Numbered from the stretch's first letter, positions 43,309 to 51,298 are shown. The stretch: DNA of 64,000 bases from Streptomyces sp. R41 (GCF_041053055.1 NZ_CP163443.1:558001-622000), one strand, 5' to 3'. The notes: generated by a model from the sequence alone, not told the origin. Translations and numbers: made by a program.

Positions 43309-45339
43309 TCAGCCGCTGACGCTCGCCGCGCCCGTCTCGATGTGCCCGGTGAACCGACGCGACCAGCTCGCGTCGGAGTCGACGGTGATCGTGAAGTCGT
43401 ACCAACCGTCCTGGTACGCCACCGCGTTGAAGAAGTCCTCGGTCGAACCGCCCGCGGCGACGGTGTAGGTCCAGGGACCGTCAGTGCGGTAGTGGCTGGA
43501 GGTGATGGTGAACTTCACCGAGGAAGTCGAGGAGTTGGCCATCTTGAAGTAGATGGCCGTCTTCCCGGTACCGGGCTCGGTCGCGTAGCGGGTGCTCACC
43601 TCCGCCGATTTGCCCGCCTTCGTCGCGTCGCCCTTGAAACGGCGCAGGAAGCGGTTGGGGCCGACCATCGAGATGTCGTACTTCCCGTCGCCGTACCCCG
43701 AGCCGATGTTGAAGGAGTCGGAGGCGGTGGCGCCCGCGTCGACCGTGTACTGCCAGGGCGTGGTGTCGCGGTAAGCGCTCGGGTGGATGGAGAAGTGCGC
43801 GGCGCTCTTGGCGGGCGTGCCCTGGTTGACCATGGTGAACCAGGCGAGGATCTTGCCGTTCGCGCCGAACTCCAGGTGGTCCAGGTAGCCGCCGGGCTGG
43901 TACGGCAGCGCGCGGGCGGGCCGGGTGCCGGGCTCCTGGGCGGGCAGCGCGTTGGTGGTGGGCACCGGGTTGGGCAGGGGGCCGCAGGTGTCGTATCCGA
44001 TGACGCTGGTCGCGGGCAGGGAGGCCGCACCGTAGACCGGATGCGCGAAGTCGAAGACGCCGGTCAGATCGCCGGTCACCTTGCGGCGCCAGGCGCTGAT
44101 GTTGGGGCAGGCGGCGGGCTTGCCGAGGGCGCTGGTCCAGGTCTCCAGGAAGCGCAGCACGGAGGTGTGATCGAAGACCTCCGAGGAGACCCAACCGCCA
44201 CGCGTCCAGGGCGAGATGACGAGCATGGGCACGCGGAAGCCGAGACCGTACGGAACGCCGCCCAGGAACTCCCCCGCCGTACCCGCGGGCGGCGCCGGGG
44301 GCGGGACGTGGTCGAAGAAGCCGTCGTTCTCGTCATAGTTGAGGAACAGAACGGTCGAGTTGAAGACGCTCGAGTCGGCGGCGAGCGCCTTGTACACCAG
44401 GTCGACGAAGTGGGCGCCGTCGCCGGGCGGAGCGTACGGGTGCTCCGAGAAGGCCTGGTTGGCGACCACCCAGGAAACCTGGGGCAGGGTGCCCGCGAGG
44501 ACGTCGGCCTTGATGGCGGCGGCGATGTCGTCGGGGGTGGAGCCGGTGACCTTCGGCACGGAGGCCATGCCGCGGTCGTACAGCGGGTCGCCCGCCTTGG
44601 CGGCGGCGAACTTCTTGAAGTAGGCGCAGCCGTTGTCGCCGTAGTTGTCCTGCGCGTTCTGGTAGACCTTCCAGCTGACGCCGGCCGTCTGGAGGGCCTC
44701 GGCGTAGTTCTGCCATGTCAGTCCGGACTCGTCGCCGCCGTCGTAGCTGGTGCTGTCGACCTTGCCGCTCCACAGGTACGTACGATTGGGGCCGGTGGCG
44801 CTGAGGCTGGAGCAGAAGTAGGCGTCGCAGATGGTGTAGTTGTCGGCGAGTGCGTAGTGGAACGGGATGTCGGAGCGGTCGAGGTAGCCCATCGTGCGGA
44901 TGCTGCCGACGCCCGAGACCCAGTTGTCGAGCCGTCCCTTGTTCCACGCGGAGTGCTGCGAGGACCAGGAGTGCGGGAGGTCGCCGTTGCACTGCGCGAG
45001 GGTCTCGCCGTCCTTGCCGCCCGCGGCGGGCGTGGAGCTGAGCTTCCACGGGTACTGCCTGCCACCGCCGTTGGGCTGGTTGAAGACGGAAGTGCCGCCG
45101 GAGAGCGTGATGCCGCTGCGGTCGTCGAAGCCGCGGACGCCCTTGAGACGGCCGAAGTAGTGGTCGAAGCTGCGGTTCTCCTGCATGAGGATCACGACGT
45201 GCCGTACGTCCGAGATGGTGCCCGTCGCCGTCGCAGCGGTGCCGGCGGCCGCTGCCGGACGCGAGCCGACGCCCATCGCCGCGCCTGCCGCCACGGATGC
45301 GCCGAGCCCCACAAAGCCTCTTCGGCTGATCGGTGTCAT
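43309..45339 (-). CDS. Tat-exported phosphocholine-type phospholipase C
   Basis: 676 residues from the ATG at 45339, with GAGGGCGGA upstream. Twin-arginine signal SRRGFVGLGASVAAGAAMGV. The catalytic part is of the alkaline-phosphatase-like non-haemolytic PLC (acid phosphatase AcpA) superfamily: RHVVILMQENRSFDHYFG at ~50, NDGFFDHVPPPAPP, HTSVLRFLE. Two C-terminal domains of unknown function (each ~100 residues, PWQYTVDAG / PWTYTVAAG repeats) complete it. It hydrolyses phosphatidylcholine or other phosphodiesters outside the cell. The neighbouring ORF is a pseudogene, so no partner. Confidence 0.9.
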   Translation of the reverse strand: MTPISRRGFVGLGASVAAGAAMGVGSRPAAAAGTAATATGTISDVRHVVILMQENRSFDHYFGRLKGVRGFDDRSGITLSGGTSVFNQPNGGGRQYPWKLSSTPAAGGKDGETLAQCNGDLPHSWSSQHSAWNKGRLDNWVSGVGSIRTMGYLDRSDIPFHYALADNYTICDAYFCSSLSATGPNRTYLWSGKVDSTSYDGGDESGLTWQNYAEALQTAGVSWKVYQNAQDNYGDNGCAYFKKFAAAKAGDPLYDRGMASVPKVTGSTPDDIAAAIKADVLAGTLPQVSWVVANQAFSEHPYAPPGDGAHFVDLVYKALAADSSVFNSTVLFLNYDENDGFFDHVPPPAPPAGTAGEFLGGVPYGLGFRVPMLVISPWTRGGWVSSEVFDHTSVLRFLETWTSALGKPAACPNISAWRRKVTGDLTGVFDFAHPVYGAASLPATSVIGYDTCGPLPNPVPTTNALPAQEPGTRPARALPYQPGGYLDHLEFGANGKILAWFTMVNQGTPAKSAAHFSIHPSAYRDTTPWQYTVDAGATASDSFNIGSGYGDGKYDISMVGPNRFLRRFKGDATKAGKSAEVSTRYATEPGTGKTAIYFKMANSSTSSVKFTITSSHYRTDGPWTYTVAAGGSTEDFFNAVAYQDGWYDFTITVDSDASWSRRFTGHIETGAASVSG

Positions 45340-45472
45340 TCGTCCGCCCTCGTCACTGGCATGCCCCTGCGGCACACCGCGCGCAAGCGTGCACGCGGTG
45401 ATCGTCAAGGTCCATACCGGTGCGGTGAGGCGTGGGTGAACAGCGGTCGAACCTCGCCGGATTCACCGTCCG

Positions 45473-45505
45473 CGCGGTCGGCGGCGAACACCACCGCCGA
45501 CCGCG
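45473..45505 (-). terminator. Hairpin terminator after the ester-cyclase pseudogene
   Basis: Perfect 12-bp stem (CGCGGTCGGCGG 45473-45484; CCGCCGACCGCG 45494-45505) with a 9-base loop. It follows the pseudogene and MDR gene on the minus strand. Confidence 0.78.
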
Positions 45506-45529
45506 TCCGGTTCCTCGATGCGTGTCCCG

Positions 45530-45770
45530 TCAGAACCCGGGCAGTTCGCGCATCCTGAGCTGCTGCACCAGCAACAGAGTGTCCGCGTTCGCCCAGTACT
45601 CGGCCAACTGGCCGTCCTCACCCGGAGAGTGTCGGTACTCGTGAACGCCACCTTGTTGCCGATCGCCTCCTCGGGAGCGCCCGGAAACCCGCCGCGGTAG
45701 GTGCCCCGCGCCTGCCGGCGGACCACCACATACTCGTCGGTGGCGATCGGCCCGACCTGGATACCTGTTT
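45530..45770 (-). pseudogene. Ester cyclase (SnoaL-like) fragment with frameshift
   Basis: On the minus strand, 45770 downwards encodes GIQVGPIATDEYVVVRRQAR, then GTYRGGFPGAPEEAIGNKVA and FTSTDTLRV, the central beta-sheet of SnoaL-type ester cyclases. Just there the frame shifts by one base: the next frame reads EDGQLAEYWANADTLLLVQQ and ends LRMRELPGF, the canonical C-terminus (DGKIAEYWxxxDTLxLLQQL). A single deleted base would restore VEDGQLAEYW. About the first 45-50 residues are gone too: the fragment abuts the stop of the MDR gene. A sequencing error could explain the shift but not the missing N-terminus. Confidence 0.7.
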
Positions 45771-46841
45771 TCAGTGGGCGTCGGGCGCGTCCGGGGCCGA
45801 GTCGGGAACGAGGATGACCTTGCCGGTGACGGTGCCGGACTCGGCCAGCCGCATGGCTTCCGCGGCCTGACTGAGCGGGATGCGGGCCGCGACCTGCGCG
45901 GTGATGGAGCCGTCGGCGAGCAGGGCGAAGACGTGACCGAGGTCGGTGCGCAGGCGGTCGTGGAAGGCCGCCGCACGACGCTTGCCGGCCCAGATGTTGT
46001 AGAAGTGCGTACGCCGGCCGTTGGGCAGGAGCTTCCAGAGGAACAGCCGTCCAACGAGCTTGAGGACGGGCAGCTTGGAGGATCCGGCGACGTCACGGGT
46101 GGCCGCGGTGCCGTACGAGACGAGCGTGCCGCCCCGGGCCAGCAGCCTGAAGGAGTCGATGATGCCGTCGCCTCCGATGTGGTCGAAGACGGCGTCGACA
46201 CCGCCCGGTGCCAACTCCCGCACCTTGGCGGGCAGATCGGCCGCGCGGTAGTCGAGCGGAGTCGCGCCGAGCGCGCGCACCGCGTCGTGATGCCGGGGCG
46301 AGGCGGTGCCGATCACGCGGATGCCGGCGTGCGTGGCCAGCTGGACCAGGGTGGAGCCCACGCCGCCGTTCGCCCCGTGCACCAGCACGGTCCCTCCGGC
46401 GCGGACCTCGGCGATGCGGTGCAGCATCTGCCAGGCCGTGATGCCGTTGACGACCACTGTTTCGGCGTCCGCGGGGTCCAGCGCGGCGGGGACCTCGACG
46501 AGATCGGCGACGGGCAGGACGACCCGGCTCGCCCAGCCGCCCACCTTGGTCAGAGCGGCGAAGCGCCGGCCCACCAGTGACGCGTCCACCCCGGCGCCGG
46601 TCCGGACCACGACGCCGACGAGGTCGTAGCCGGGCACGAAGGGGAACGGCGGCTGGTCGTAGTACTTGCCGCGGCGCATCTGCTGTTCGGCGAACGACAC
46701 CCCGGAGGCCTCCAGGGCCAGGACGACCTCACCGGCCGCCGGTTCCGGCGCGGGGCGCACGCGGATCTCGAGGCCGGAAGGCTCCACGACACCCGGGAGG
46801 ACGACTTCGGTCGTCACATCGGCCACGGTCTCGGTGTCCAT
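45771..46841 (-). CDS. MDR-superfamily oxidoreductase (quinone reductase / zinc-less alcohol dehydrogenase type)
   Basis: 356 residues. LEASGVSFAEQQMRRGKYYD at the N-terminus is typical of NADPH:quinone oxidoreductase (QOR)-like MDR members; the Rossmann motif is VLVHGANGGVGSTLVQLA. No structural Cys4 zinc lobe is visible and the usual catalytic Cys is absent, which argues for QOR rather than an alcohol dehydrogenase. Divergent from the TetR gene with 116 bases between, so TetR is the probable repressor. The SnoaL-like fragment is directly downstream and may once have been co-transcribed. Confidence 0.85.
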   Translation of the reverse strand: MDTETVADVTTEVVLPGVVEPSGLEIRVRPAPEPAAGEVVLALEASGVSFAEQQMRRGKYYDQPPFPFVPGYDLVGVVVRTGAGVDASLVGRRFAALTKVGGWASRVVLPVADLVEVPAALDPADAETVVVNGITAWQMLHRIAEVRAGGTVLVHGANGGVGSTLVQLATHAGIRVIGTASPRHHDAVRALGATPLDYRAADLPAKVRELAPGGVDAVFDHIGGDGIIDSFRLLARGGTLVSYGTAATRDVAGSSKLPVLKLVGRLFLWKLLPNGRRTHFYNIWAGKRRAAAFHDRLRTDLGHVFALLADGSITAQVAARIPLSQAAEAMRLAESGTVTGKVILVPDSAPDAPDAH

Positions 46842-46868
46842 GACGGTCAGAGCTCCTTCGTTATAGCT

Positions 46869-46897
46869 TCTCGTGTTCGTGATAAGTTCTAACGAGA
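46869..46897. promoter_or_regulatory. Possible TetR operator
   Basis: TCTCGT (46869-46874) and ACGAGA (46892-46897) are inverted with 17 bases between, in an AT-richer stretch between the divergent MDR and TetR genes. The arms can be extended with one bulge (AGCTTCTCGT / ACGAGAGCT). A -10-like TATAAC for the MDR gene overlaps the left arm on the minus strand. Confidence 0.4.
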
Positions 46898-46957
46898 GCT
46901 TGCTCCTCTATATTCCGTGAGTCAAGGGCCACCCACAGAAGACGAAGAGGCGATGGC

Positions 46958-47644
46958 ATGGCGGCAGAGAGCCGGACGGAGCCCGGCCTGCGCGATCGGT
47001 TCCGCGCACAGGTACGGCAGGAGGTCAAGGCCGCGGCACTGCGGCAACTGGCCGAGGGCGGGCCGGAGGCGCTGTCGCTCAACGCCATCGCCAAACAGGT
47101 GGGCATGACCGGCCCCGCGCTGTACCGCTACTTCACCAACCGGGACAGCCTCCTGACCGACCTGGTCATCGACGCCTACGGGGACCTGGCGTCCGCCCTC
47201 TCCCGCGCGGCCGACGCCGGCACGACGGACCCCGTCGCCCGCCTGACCGCGGTCGTCCACGCCTACCGCGCCTGGGCAGTGGCCGAGCCGCACCGCTACC
47301 GGCTCCTGTTCCGGGCACCGCTCCAGGGCTACGACGCACAGTCCACGAGCCTGGTCGAGGCCTCTCAGCCCGCCATGAACGTCGTACTGGAGGTGGTGGC
47401 CGCCCTCGCGAAGCCGAGTACGCCGGTCCCGGAGGGCCCGGCGGCCCATTTCCGGGAGTGGATGAAGCGCCACGGAATCGAGGACGTGCCGGCGGCGGTC
47501 GCCGCGCGGACCACGATGCTGTGGGCCCATCTGCACGGCCTGGTCGGCCTGGAGATCGAGGGCAACTTCACCTCGATGGGCATCGACCCGGCCGCTCTCT
47601 ACGAGACCGAGGTGAAAGACTTCGTGCGCTCACTGTCAACTTGA
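46958..47644 (+). CDS. TetR/AcrR-family regulator, 3' end altered by an IS605 insertion
   Basis: 228 residues: HTH at about 25-65 (AAALRQLAEGGPEALSLNAI, GMTGPALYRYFTNRDSL) and a TetR_C_33/WHG-like ligand domain. The stop codon TGA (47642-47644) and the third base of the last Thr codon belong to the left window boundary of the inserted IS element, not to the gene. Joining 47640 directly to 49442 gives ACA TCA AGC TGA, so the ancestral protein ended ...SLSTSS. Only two residues were lost, hence the regulator is probably still functional. It is divergent from the MDR gene. Confidence 0.87.
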   Translation: MAAESRTEPGLRDRFRAQVRQEVKAAALRQLAEGGPEALSLNAIAKQVGMTGPALYRYFTNRDSLLTDLVIDAYGDLASALSRAADAGTTDPVARLTAVVHAYRAWAVAEPHRYRLLFRAPLQGYDAQSTSLVEASQPAMNVVLEVVAALAKPSTPVPEGPAAHFREWMKRHGIEDVPAAVAARTTMLWAHLHGLVGLEIEGNFTSMGIDPAALYETEVKDFVRSLST

Positions 47645-47790
47645 CCCGGTCCTGAAAGGACCGGGCTTGGAGGTAGGGCACCACTGGCTGCGGTGTGGCC
47701 TCCTCCGTCCAGACACCCTTATGGGGTGGCAGGGACGCGTGACTCACGCCCCGCAGTCCACGCAGCCTCGCCCTTGCGGGCGATGTTGTG
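47621..47790 (-). ncRNA. Putative TnpB omega-RNA (reRNA) scaffold and guide
   Basis: The region from the tnpB 3' end to the right end folds into successive hairpins on the minus strand: CACCC/GGGTG around the tnpB stop, a GGAGG/CCTCC stem (47702-47706 with 47669-47673) enclosing a CACACC/GGTGGTG-like inner pairing, and the terminal 8-bp hairpin 47645-47665. In known TnpB systems the omega-RNA covers exactly this part and ends in a guide taken from the flanking DNA. The guide here would be GTTGACAGTGAGCGCACGAA (complement of 47621-47640). The 5' end is a guess. Confidence 0.6.
47645..47665. repeat. IS right-end hairpin
   Basis: CCCGGTCC-TGAAA-GGACCGGG, perfect 8-bp stem, ending next to the TCAA terminus; the structure recognised by the TnpA dimer. 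Confidence 0.8.
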
Positions 47791-48888
47791 GGAAGCGTTC
47801 TGGTCTGCGTGGGCAACGACCCCGCAGTTCCGGCAGGTGAACAGGGCCTGGCTTGCCCGGTTCTTCTTGTCGAGGTGGCCGCACTCGCAGCACTGCTGCG
47901 AGGTGTAGGCGGGATCGACGAAGACCACGGGCACGCCGGCCCTGCGGGCCTTGTAGACGATGAAGTCTGCGAGCTGGGCGAAGGCCCAGGAGTGCAGTGC
48001 GACCCGTTGGGGCTTGCGGAGCCGTACCCTCTGCCGGATTCCCTTGAGTTCTTCCAGGGAGATTCCGGCCGAGGTGCGTTCAGCCTCGGTCACGATCGTC
48101 TTGGCGATGATGTGGTTGGTGTTGGCGGCGTGGCGCTGCTCGCGCCGGTTGCGCTTCTTCAACAGCCGCTTGGCGGACTTGGTGCCCTTGGCCTGCAACT
48201 TGCGGCGCAGGTCGAGTTGCCGCTTGCGGTGCCGGTTCAGGCCGCGCCCGGCGGCCTTGCGGCCGGTGGAGGTGGTGGCGATGTTGACGATGCCGAGGTC
48301 CACACCGATGAAGCCGTCCGGCTCGTAGGGATCGGCCTCGGGAACGTCGCAGGTCGCGATCAGGTAGAACACACCGTCGCGTTCGATCAGGTCGGACTCG
48401 CCCTGCCGGTGCTCCCGGAGCGTCTTGAGTGCGTCGGCGGAGCAGGCGAAGCGAACGTCCTTGATGCGCCCGGAGGTTGTCCAGATCGACACGGTCTGCA
48501 CGTCGTACTGCCAGCTCAAACACCGGTCGTCATACGGCTGCGCGGCCTCACGCCGGAAGGCGATCGGCTTGGACTCGGCCTTGACGCGACGCTTCGATCC
48601 CGGCCTGCCGAGGTTCCCGGCCTTGATGTTGGCCTTGAGCGTCGTGTAGGCGTCGCGAGTCTTCTTGATGACGTGCTGGGCGGCCTGCGCCCCCAGCCCA
48701 CGGGCCCGAAGTTCGCCGTAGGTGTGCTTGCGCAGCTCGTACTCACGCGGAACACCGCGCTCGAACGCCACCGCCGACACCCAGTTCGCGGCCTCGTTGA
48801 CCGTGCGCAGCGTCACCGACAGCGCGGCGGCCTGGTCGGCCTCCGGTGTCAGCTTCACCTGCACGACGACCTTCACGACCGTGATCAT
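47719..48888 (-). CDS. tnpB: TnpB, IS605 OrfB-type RNA-guided nuclease
   Basis: 389 residues. Arg-rich N-terminal WED/REC part, then a split RuvC: Asp197 (IGVDLGIVN), Glu279 (ISLEELKGI) and Asp362 (AHADQNASHNI). These lie almost at the positions of the ISDra2 TnpB triad. The zinc finger is CCECGH ... CRNCG (Cys333/336, Cys352/355). The catalytic set is complete, so it should be active. TnpB cuts DNA next to a TAM (here TTGAT is inferred) guided by the omega-RNA, which helps the element persist after excision. Its 3' end overlaps the RNA scaffold. The start is 11 bases from the divergent tnpA start. Confidence 0.93.
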   Translation of the reverse strand: MITVVKVVVQVKLTPEADQAAALSVTLRTVNEAANWVSAVAFERGVPREYELRKHTYGELRARGLGAQAAQHVIKKTRDAYTTLKANIKAGNLGRPGSKRRVKAESKPIAFRREAAQPYDDRCLSWQYDVQTVSIWTTSGRIKDVRFACSADALKTLREHRQGESDLIERDGVFYLIATCDVPEADPYEPDGFIGVDLGIVNIATTSTGRKAAGRGLNRHRKRQLDLRRKLQAKGTKSAKRLLKKRNRREQRHAANTNHIIAKTIVTEAERTSAGISLEELKGIRQRVRLRKPQRVALHSWAFAQLADFIVYKARRAGVPVVFVDPAYTSQQCCECGHLDKKNRASQALFTCRNCGVVAHADQNASHNIARKGEAAWTAGRESRVPATP

Positions 48889-48899
48889 ATCGTTGCTCT

Positions 48900-49325
48900 A
48901 TGTCACCACGCGAGCCAAACCCCAATATCCGCAGGGGCCGTAGGGTCGCCCACACCCTCCACGCTCACTTGGTCTTCACACCCAAGTACCGGCGCGGGCC
49001 GTTCACAGACGAGATCCTGCGACGCTGCGAGGAAGTCATGCGCGCCGTCTGCGCCGACTTCGAAACCGAACTGGTGGAGTTCAACGGCGAGACCGATCAC
49101 GTGCACCTCCTAGTGCACTACCCGCCGAAGGTCTCCCTGTCCCGGCTGGTCAGCTCCCTCAAGGGCGTCTCCGCCCGCAGGCTCCGCCAAGAGTTCCCCG
49201 CCCACATCCGCACATACCTGTGGGGCGATCACTTCTGGTCCCCTTCCTACTTCGCCGCGTCCTGCGGCGGCGCACCCCTCAGCATCATCAAGGAGTACAT
49301 CGACAACCAGAAGCGCCCCGACTGA
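48900..49325 (+). CDS. tnpA: TnpA, IS200/IS605 Y1 HUH transposase
   Basis: 141 residues, full length for the family. HUH motif DHVHLLVHYPP (His67, His69) and catalytic Tyr133 in SIIKEYIDNQ, in line with Tyr132 of ISDra2 TnpA. SSLKGVSARRLRQEF is the typical helix. It cuts and rejoins single-stranded ends during replication. No ribosome site is evident before the ATG. Intact, so the element could be autonomous. Confidence 0.93.
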   Translation: MSPREPNPNIRRGRRVAHTLHAHLVFTPKYRRGPFTDEILRRCEEVMRAVCADFETELVEFNGETDHVHLLVHYPPKVSLSRLVSSLKGVSARRLRQEFPAHIRTYLWGDHFWSPSYFAASCGGAPLSIIKEYIDNQKRPD

Positions 49326-49409
49326 GGTCAACAGTGCAGACCCATGGGAACCTCCGGGCTATGCCACGATCAATCATCACTGTCAGAGCAGTCCAAAGAA
49401 GCGCTTCCT

Positions 49410-49429
49410 CCCGGCTCTGAAGAGCCGGG
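49410..49429. repeat. IS left-end hairpin
   Basis: CCCGGCTCT-GA-AGAGCCGGG, 9-bp stem, 12 bases from the left-end boundary at 49441. It resembles the right-end hairpin in sequence. Confidence 0.8.
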
Positions 49430-49441
49430 GTTCCGCGCTAA

Positions 49442-49759
49442 ATCAAGCTGAACCCGAGCGAGTTTGCCGGATCCGGTAATCGAGAAGGCTTCGCACAAAC
49501 ACCCCTCGAACAGGAGGATGAACAGCGGGCACGCGTACCCCGACGGAACATCAAGTCACGTAGGCCGTCTACGACTTGACCACGCCGGACGCGTACCGAA
49601 TCGGTACCGCACACCCGGTCCGAGAGGACTGCGGCATATGCCAGAAGCACCACCGTATCGTGTGTTGCCAAATCCCTTACAGCGCGTCGCAGGCTGTGCA
49701 ACAGTCGTAACGGTCCTTCCTTCAGCCTTGGTCGTACCGTCCCCGCATCGGAGTACGTC
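49442..49759. other. Intergenic region between IS and PP2C gene
   Basis: 318 bases. The first bases (ATCAAGCTGA, 49442-49451) are the displaced last codons and stop of tetR. No other gene could be supported; small frames here lack ribosome sites. The rest should contain the promoter of the phosphatase gene. Confidence 0.55.
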
Positions 49760-51226
49760 ATGCCCTCCCATCTCTCTGCGGACCGCTCAGCCGCTCAGCC
49801 GCCCCAGCGCGGCACGGTCGACGCGCTGATCTCGCAGACGCGGCTGCTGCGCGGCGAGGTGGACGCCGTACGGCGTGACGCTCCCGTCGACGGCGAGGAC
49901 CCGCAGGGACGCTGGCAGCGCGCGCTGTGCAATCTGGCGATGCATCAACTCAACGACCTCGATGAGCACTTGGCCCAGCTGCGGGACGGACCGCCGCCCG
50001 TGCCCGTCCAACCCGCAGCCGTCCCCGCCGCACGAGCCGTGCCGGCCGCATCCCGGCGCGGCTCGCTGCTGAGCCGGGTCGGCAGCGCCGAGTGGAACCT
50101 GCTGACGGACGAGGCCAGTTGGTCCGGTGAGCTCTATCAGATCCTGGGCCGCGACCCCGCCGCTCCCCCGCTCACGCTCGACGAACTGCCGTCGGTGGTG
50201 CTCGACGAGGACCGGCAGATGCTCACGGCGATGGTCACGGACTGCCTGGTCGACGCCAAGCCCATCGACGGGGAGTTCCGCATAGCGCGTCCCGACGGCG
50301 GGGTGCGGACCGTGCACATGATGGGCGAGCCCGTGCTCGACGCCGACGGCAGCACCGCCTCGATGTGGGCCGTGCTGCGCGACGTCAGCGAACTGCGCCG
50401 CAGCCAGCGGACGGTGAGCGAGACCCGTGACTCGCTGCAACGCGAGCGGCACATCGCGCAGACCGAGCACCGGCTCGCGGTCGAGCTGCAGGAGGCCGTG
50501 CTGCCGCCGTGGCGTGGCTCCCTGCGGTTCCCGCAGCGGGGCGCGCAGACCCTGGACCTCGCCGCCCGCTATCTGCCCTCGTCGACCAGCGCACTGATCG
50601 GCGGCGACTGGTACGACGCTCTCGAACTGCCCGACGGCGACACCTTGTTGAGTGTGGGTGACCTCACCGGCCACGGAGTCGCCGTGACCTCGGGCATGGC
50701 GATGCTGCTCGGCGCCCTGCGCGGCATGGCGGTGACGGGCACCCAGCCGGGCCAACTCCTTTCCTGGCTCAACCAGTTACTCGACGCCTCCGTCCAACCT
50801 GCCCTCGGCAGCGCCGTCTGCTGCCGCTATCGGCCCCAGACCCACACCCTCAGCTGGGCGCAGGCGGGACACCCCGCCCCGCTGCTGTTCCGCAACGGGA
50901 CGGGGCGCGCACTGGCAGCACCCGATGGCGTGCTGCTCGGAGCGACATCGGGTGCCGTCTACGGGCAGGCCGAGGTGCCCCTCGAAGAGGGCGACCTGCT
51001 GCTCCTGCACACCGACGGACTGGTGCCGTGGCGATGGGGGTCCCCCCGCTCGAGCCAAGCCGAGGGTGGGGGAGGAACGGCGGCCGTCCAGAGGCTGCTC
51101 GACCTGGGCCCGCGCTTCGACGCGGCCCGCTCTGCCCAGGAATGTGTACGGATGGTTGTGGAGGAATTCGGCGAGACCGAGCGCGAGGACGATGCCTGCG
51201 TGCTCATCGCCCGGGTCGGCTCCTGA
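49760..51226 (+). CDS. PAS-domain PP2C (SpoIIE/RsbU-type) serine phosphatase
   Basis: 488 residues; GGAG 6 bases before the ATG. A variable N-terminus with a short coiled segment, a PAS fold (about 110-215: WNLLTDEASWSGELYQILGR ... FRIARPDGGVRTVHM) and a PP2C phosphatase domain (about 235-488: GGDWYDALELPDGDTLLSVG, DLTGHGVAVTSGMAML, AGHPAPLLFR, LLLLHTDGLV). RsbU-like enzymes dephosphorylate anti-anti-sigma factors. A TTA codon at residue 340 (50777) makes translation bldA-dependent. An in-frame GC-rich palindromic repeat (51035-51074) inserts WGSPRSSQAEGGGG into the last part of the catalytic domain. Confidence 0.9.
   Translation: MPSHLSADRSAAQPPQRGTVDALISQTRLLRGEVDAVRRDAPVDGEDPQGRWQRALCNLAMHQLNDLDEHLAQLRDGPPPVPVQPAAVPAARAVPAASRRGSLLSRVGSAEWNLLTDEASWSGELYQILGRDPAAPPLTLDELPSVVLDEDRQMLTAMVTDCLVDAKPIDGEFRIARPDGGVRTVHMMGEPVLDADGSTASMWAVLRDVSELRRSQRTVSETRDSLQRERHIAQTEHRLAVELQEAVLPPWRGSLRFPQRGAQTLDLAARYLPSSTSALIGGDWYDALELPDGDTLLSVGDLTGHGVAVTSGMAMLLGALRGMAVTGTQPGQLLSWLNQLLDASVQPALGSAVCCRYRPQTHTLSWAQAGHPAPLLFRNGTGRALAAPDGVLLGATSGAVYGQAEVPLEEGDLLLLHTDGLVPWRWGSPRSSQAEGGGGTAAVQRLLDLGPRFDAARSAQECVRMVVEEFGETEREDDACVLIARVGS
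51035..51074. repeat. Streptomyces-type GC palindromic repeat inside a gene
   Basis: TGGGGGTCCCCCCGCTCGAG, then CCAAGCCGAGGGTGGGGGAG: imperfect inverted repeat with the TCCCCC...GCTCGAGC(C/G)AAGCCGAG...GGGGGA layout of a repeat that I recall as common in Streptomyces genomes, usually between genes. Here it is read in frame within the PP2C gene. Confidence 0.65.
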
Positions 51227-51273
51227 CGACGCTGTCCATCGGGGTCATGCCGCGACCCGGGCCTGGAAACCAA

Positions 51274-51292
51274 CCCGTGTTGCCGACACGGG
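51274..51292. terminator. Short hairpin between convergent genes
   Basis: CCCGTGT-TGCCG-ACACGGG, 7-bp stem, between the PP2C (+) and NsdA-like (-) genes. Confidence 0.55.
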
Positions 51293-51298
51293 CCCCCC

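Larger units (their letters stand above)
47641..49441. mobile_element. IS200/IS605-family element (IS605 arrangement), complete
   Basis: 1801 bases with divergent tnpA (+) and tnpB (-). Taking tnpB's strand as the element's top strand, the left end is at 49441, immediately 3' of TTGAT (49446-49442), the target/TAM pentamer known for ISDra2. A subterminal hairpin lies at 49410-49429. The right end at 47641 finishes in TCAA directly after the hairpin 47645-47665, like the IS608 right-end cleavage motif. No target duplication and no terminal inverted repeats, as expected for single-strand transposition. Excision at these points restores a continuous tetR reading frame. Confidence 0.88.

Noticed and set aside
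47690..49430. A CRISPR array or Cas12-like system next to TnpB
   Set aside because: TnpB alone resembles Cas12, but there are no direct repeats with spacers; the neighbouring TnpA and IS ends show it is a transposon.
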